From contig JAHHTL010000004.1 of the NCBI GenBank assembly GCA_020024635.1, forward strand, positions 1-64,000: a stretch of 64,000 nucleotides of DNA, written 5' to 3'. The position numbers and the translations under genes are program-made. The first letter of the stretch is position 1. Each line of letters opens with the position of its first letter. The notes below the pieces were generated by a model. The model ran no database searches. It was not told where the DNA came from and was given only the letters and a program-made list of their open reading frames with translations. Below are positions 62,286 through 64,000 of this stretch, piece after piece. The DNA comes from Ruminococcus sp. (GTDB lineage Bacteria; Bacillota; Clostridia; Lachnospirales; Lachnospiraceae).

Positions 62286-63455
62286 ATGAAAACGTACAGC
62301 AGAGTGTTTGCCAGAATTGATCTGGATGCAATCTCTTATAATATGGAGCAGACAAGAAAGCGAATCGGGGATGATGCAAAAATCATTGCTGTTATAAAAA
62401 TGGATGGGTATGGACACGGATCTGTGCCGATTGCAAGGATGTTTGAGGAAAAAGAGTACATTTGGGGGTACGCAACAGCTAGCATTGAGGAAGCGGTCAT
62501 CCTTAGAAAAGCAGGGATCCAAAAACCAATTCTTGTGTTGGGGTGTATTTTTCCTGATCAATATGAGACTATGTTAAACTATGAAATTCGTGCAACAATT
62601 TATGATATGGAAGGCGCTCAAATGATAGCAGATGCTGCGAAAAGAATTAACAAGACAGCTTATTTTCATATCAAAATAGATACAGGAATGGGACGCCTTG
62701 GATTTATGCCAGGGGAAGAAAGCGCAGATACGATTTTACAGATTAGTCAGCTGCCGCATGTGAAAATAGAAGGAATGTTTACACATTTTGCACGGGCAGA
62801 TGAAGAAGATAAAACATACACTTATATGCAACACGATAAATTTATGTGGATGAAAAATGCTATGGAGAAAAGGCAAGTATCCATTGCGTATTATCACTGT
62901 GATAATAGTGCGGGAATTATAGATTTCCCGGAAATGAAACATGATCTGGTACGTTCTGGAATTTCTACCTATGGTTTATATCCATCCGATGAAGTAAATA
63001 AAAAACATTTAGAATTAAAACCAGCATTGGAACTTAGAAGTCATGTAACGTATGTAAAGGAAGTTGAACCTGGAACTGCCATTAGCTATGGTGGAACATT
63101 TGTGGCAGAAAAGAAAATGAAGGTTGCTACGATTCCAGTTGGTTATGGAGATGGCTACCCAAGAGGGCTATCCAATCAAGCGGATGTCTTAATTCATGGG
63201 AAACGTGCCCGAATTCTTGGAAGAGTCTGTATGGATCAGTTCATGGTTGACGTAACGGAGATCCCAAATGTGAAATTTATGGATGAAGTTGTACTTGTCG
63301 GGTATGATGGAAAAGAACATATCCCTGTAGAAGAGTTGAGTGCAATTTGCGGAAGATTTAACTATGAGTTTATTTGTTGCTTGGGAAGAAGAATACCAAG
63401 AGTGTATATCAAGAATGGAAAGATTGTGGAGCAAGTAGAATATTTATCTTGCTAA
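62286..63455 (+). CDS. alr: Alanine racemase
   Basis: A 389-residue PLP enzyme that makes D-alanine for peptidoglycan. The PLP lysine is in IAVIKMDGYGHG (about residue 39; most members read VVKADAYGHG). The catalytic tyrosine is in GTAISYGGTF (about 268), and RVCMDQFMVDVT follows. The fold is the TIM barrel plus C-terminal beta domain, and the length is normal. It starts 4 nt after nnrDE, so both are probably cotranscribed; alr-nnr linkage is frequent in Firmicutes. Confidence 0.96.
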   Translation: MKTYSRVFARIDLDAISYNMEQTRKRIGDDAKIIAVIKMDGYGHGSVPIARMFEEKEYIWGYATASIEEAVILRKAGIQKPILVLGCIFPDQYETMLNYEIRATIYDMEGAQMIADAAKRINKTAYFHIKIDTGMGRLGFMPGEESADTILQISQLPHVKIEGMFTHFARADEEDKTYTYMQHDKFMWMKNAMEKRQVSIAYYHCDNSAGIIDFPEMKHDLVRSGISTYGLYPSDEVNKKHLELKPALELRSHVTYVKEVEPGTAISYGGTFVAEKKMKVATIPVGYGDGYPRGLSNQADVLIHGKRARILGRVCMDQFMVDVTEIPNVKFMDEVVLVGYDGKEHIPVEELSAICGRFNYEFICCLGRRIPRVYIKNGKIVEQVEYLSC

Positions 63456-63547
63456 GAAAAATCGTTTCACAGAAAACTACTGAATACAACCGATAAAATA
63501 GGAAATACTTTAGTATGACAAAATCGGAATATGGAGTGTGTTAACTG

Positions 63548-63889
63548 ATGAGACGAGGAGATATATATTATGCAGATTTAAGTCCGGTGGTTGGTTCAGA
63601 ACAAGGGGGAATACGCCCAGTTTTAATTATTCAAAACGATGTGGGAAATAGACATAGTCCTACGGTAATCTGTGCAGCAGTTACATCAAAAATGAATAAG
63701 GCCAAACTTCCGACACATATTGAAATCAGTGCAAAAGAGTATCATATTGTAAAAAATTCTGTGATTCTTTTGGAACAGATTCGTACGATTGATAAACAGC
63801 GGTTAAGAGAATATGTTTGTCACGTAGACGTTGGACTAATGAATAAGGTAAATGAAGCAATCAAAATCAGCCTTCAACTCCCTACATAG
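63548..63889 (+). CDS. ndoA: EndoA/MazF-type mRNA interferase
   Basis: A 113-residue toxin-type endoribonuclease of the PemK/MazF family. It begins MRRGDIYYADLSPVVGSEQGGIRPVLIIQND, with the loop arginine (GGIRP), and has the catalytic threonine in ICAAVTSKMNK. In B. subtilis the EndoA enzyme cuts UACAU and is neutralised by EndoAI, encoded just upstream. Here the 92 nt between alr and this gene hold no antitoxin frame. Alr-EndoA adjacency is conserved, so the antitoxin gene has been lost, moved or never existed in this lineage. GGAG lies 10 nt upstream of the ATG. Confidence 0.93.
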   Translation: MRRGDIYYADLSPVVGSEQGGIRPVLIIQNDVGNRHSPTVICAAVTSKMNKAKLPTHIEISAKEYHIVKNSVILLEQIRTIDKQRLREYVCHVDVGLMNKVNEAIKISLQLPT

Positions 63890-63991
63890 AGTGGGTAATA
63901 AACCATTGAAATATTTGGAGATGAGTGGTAGAATTGGAAAGTAAGTTTACATTTATATAAAGGAAAGAAAAGATAAAGAGGAGATTTTAAA

Positions 63992-64000
63992 ATGTCAGGA
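63992..64000 (+). CDS. Start of a gene cut by the window edge
   Basis: ATG TCA GGA at 63992-64000, preceded 8 nt upstream by GAGGAG (63978-63983). Only three codons (Met-Ser-Gly) are visible, so no product can be named. The 102 nt before it show no gene. Confidence 0.5.

Overview
The window is a 64 kb stretch of a low-GC, strictly anaerobic, probably spore-forming Firmicute. It most resembles Lachnospiraceae (order Lachnospirales). Supporting signs are the AT-rich codon use, strong AGGAGG ribosome-binding sites, class III ribonucleotide reductase, a GerA/SpoVAF-type germination protein, DUF1540 and DUF6512 proteins, a Rex redox repressor, the dnaG-rpoD-trmK-nif3 gene order, and a gut-type GH112 galactosyl-N-acetylhexosamine phosphorylase. 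I see no prophage, insertion sequence, CRISPR array or integron; gene density is high and most operons end in clear intrinsic terminators.

Layout. 1-6996: tRNA-Thr, a NUDIX hydrolase, an NSS-family sodium symporter, glnS, and a MocR-type regulator cotranscribed with a class I aminotransferase. 7020-13613: an aromatic amino acid operon (aroF-tyrA-aroB-aroC-pheA-aroE/aroK fusion). It is preceded by a 33-residue leader peptide with eight consecutive Phe/Tyr codons, a terminator and a possible antiterminator, which looks like a ribosome-stalling attenuator. 13642-19264: a small acidic membrane protein, then an AraC regulator divergent from a catabolic operon (GPH-type symporter, alpha/beta hydrolase, Fe-S flavin ene-reductase of the 2-enoate reductase/BaiCD type). 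19380-24668: purA, several small proteins, an AI-2E-type membrane protein and metA. 24795-28028: nrdD-nrdG-dut behind a promoter with two NrdR-like boxes 31 bp apart. 28115-32415: spoVAF-like gene, MATE exporter, a second NSS symporter.

32597-34415: infC-rpmI-rplT with an L20-type leader terminator and an AUU start for infC, then two nearly identical tRNA-Leu(AAG) genes. 34429-39892: a DUF6512 membrane protein, an AraC regulator divergent from a GH112 phosphorylase, and a two-domain polyphosphate kinase 2. 39995-46136: the replication/sigma operon dnaG-rpoD-trmK-nif3 followed by a TGS-domain nucleoside kinase. 46198-49959 (minus strand): potA-potB-potCD for polyamine uptake, in which the inner permease and the binding protein are one polypeptide. 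50163-55795: an L,D-transpeptidase, tgt, yajC, serC-serA. 55860-57897: a GntR/FCD regulator with a perfect 24-bp palindrome in its promoter, followed by a eukaryote-like NADP isocitrate dehydrogenase. 57925-64000: ABC-F ATPase, rex, the NAD(P)HX repair enzyme, alr, an EndoA/MazF toxin without an adjacent antitoxin, and the first codons of another gene.

The parts most worth following up are the Phe/Tyr leader attenuator, the AraC/GPH/esterase/ene-reductase locus (a candidate for importing, de-esterifying and reducing an unsaturated aromatic or terpenoid compound), the A34-containing tRNA-Leu pair, and the palindromic operator ahead of the GntR-icd pair. All assignments come from reading the sequence and recalling family motifs; no database search was run.
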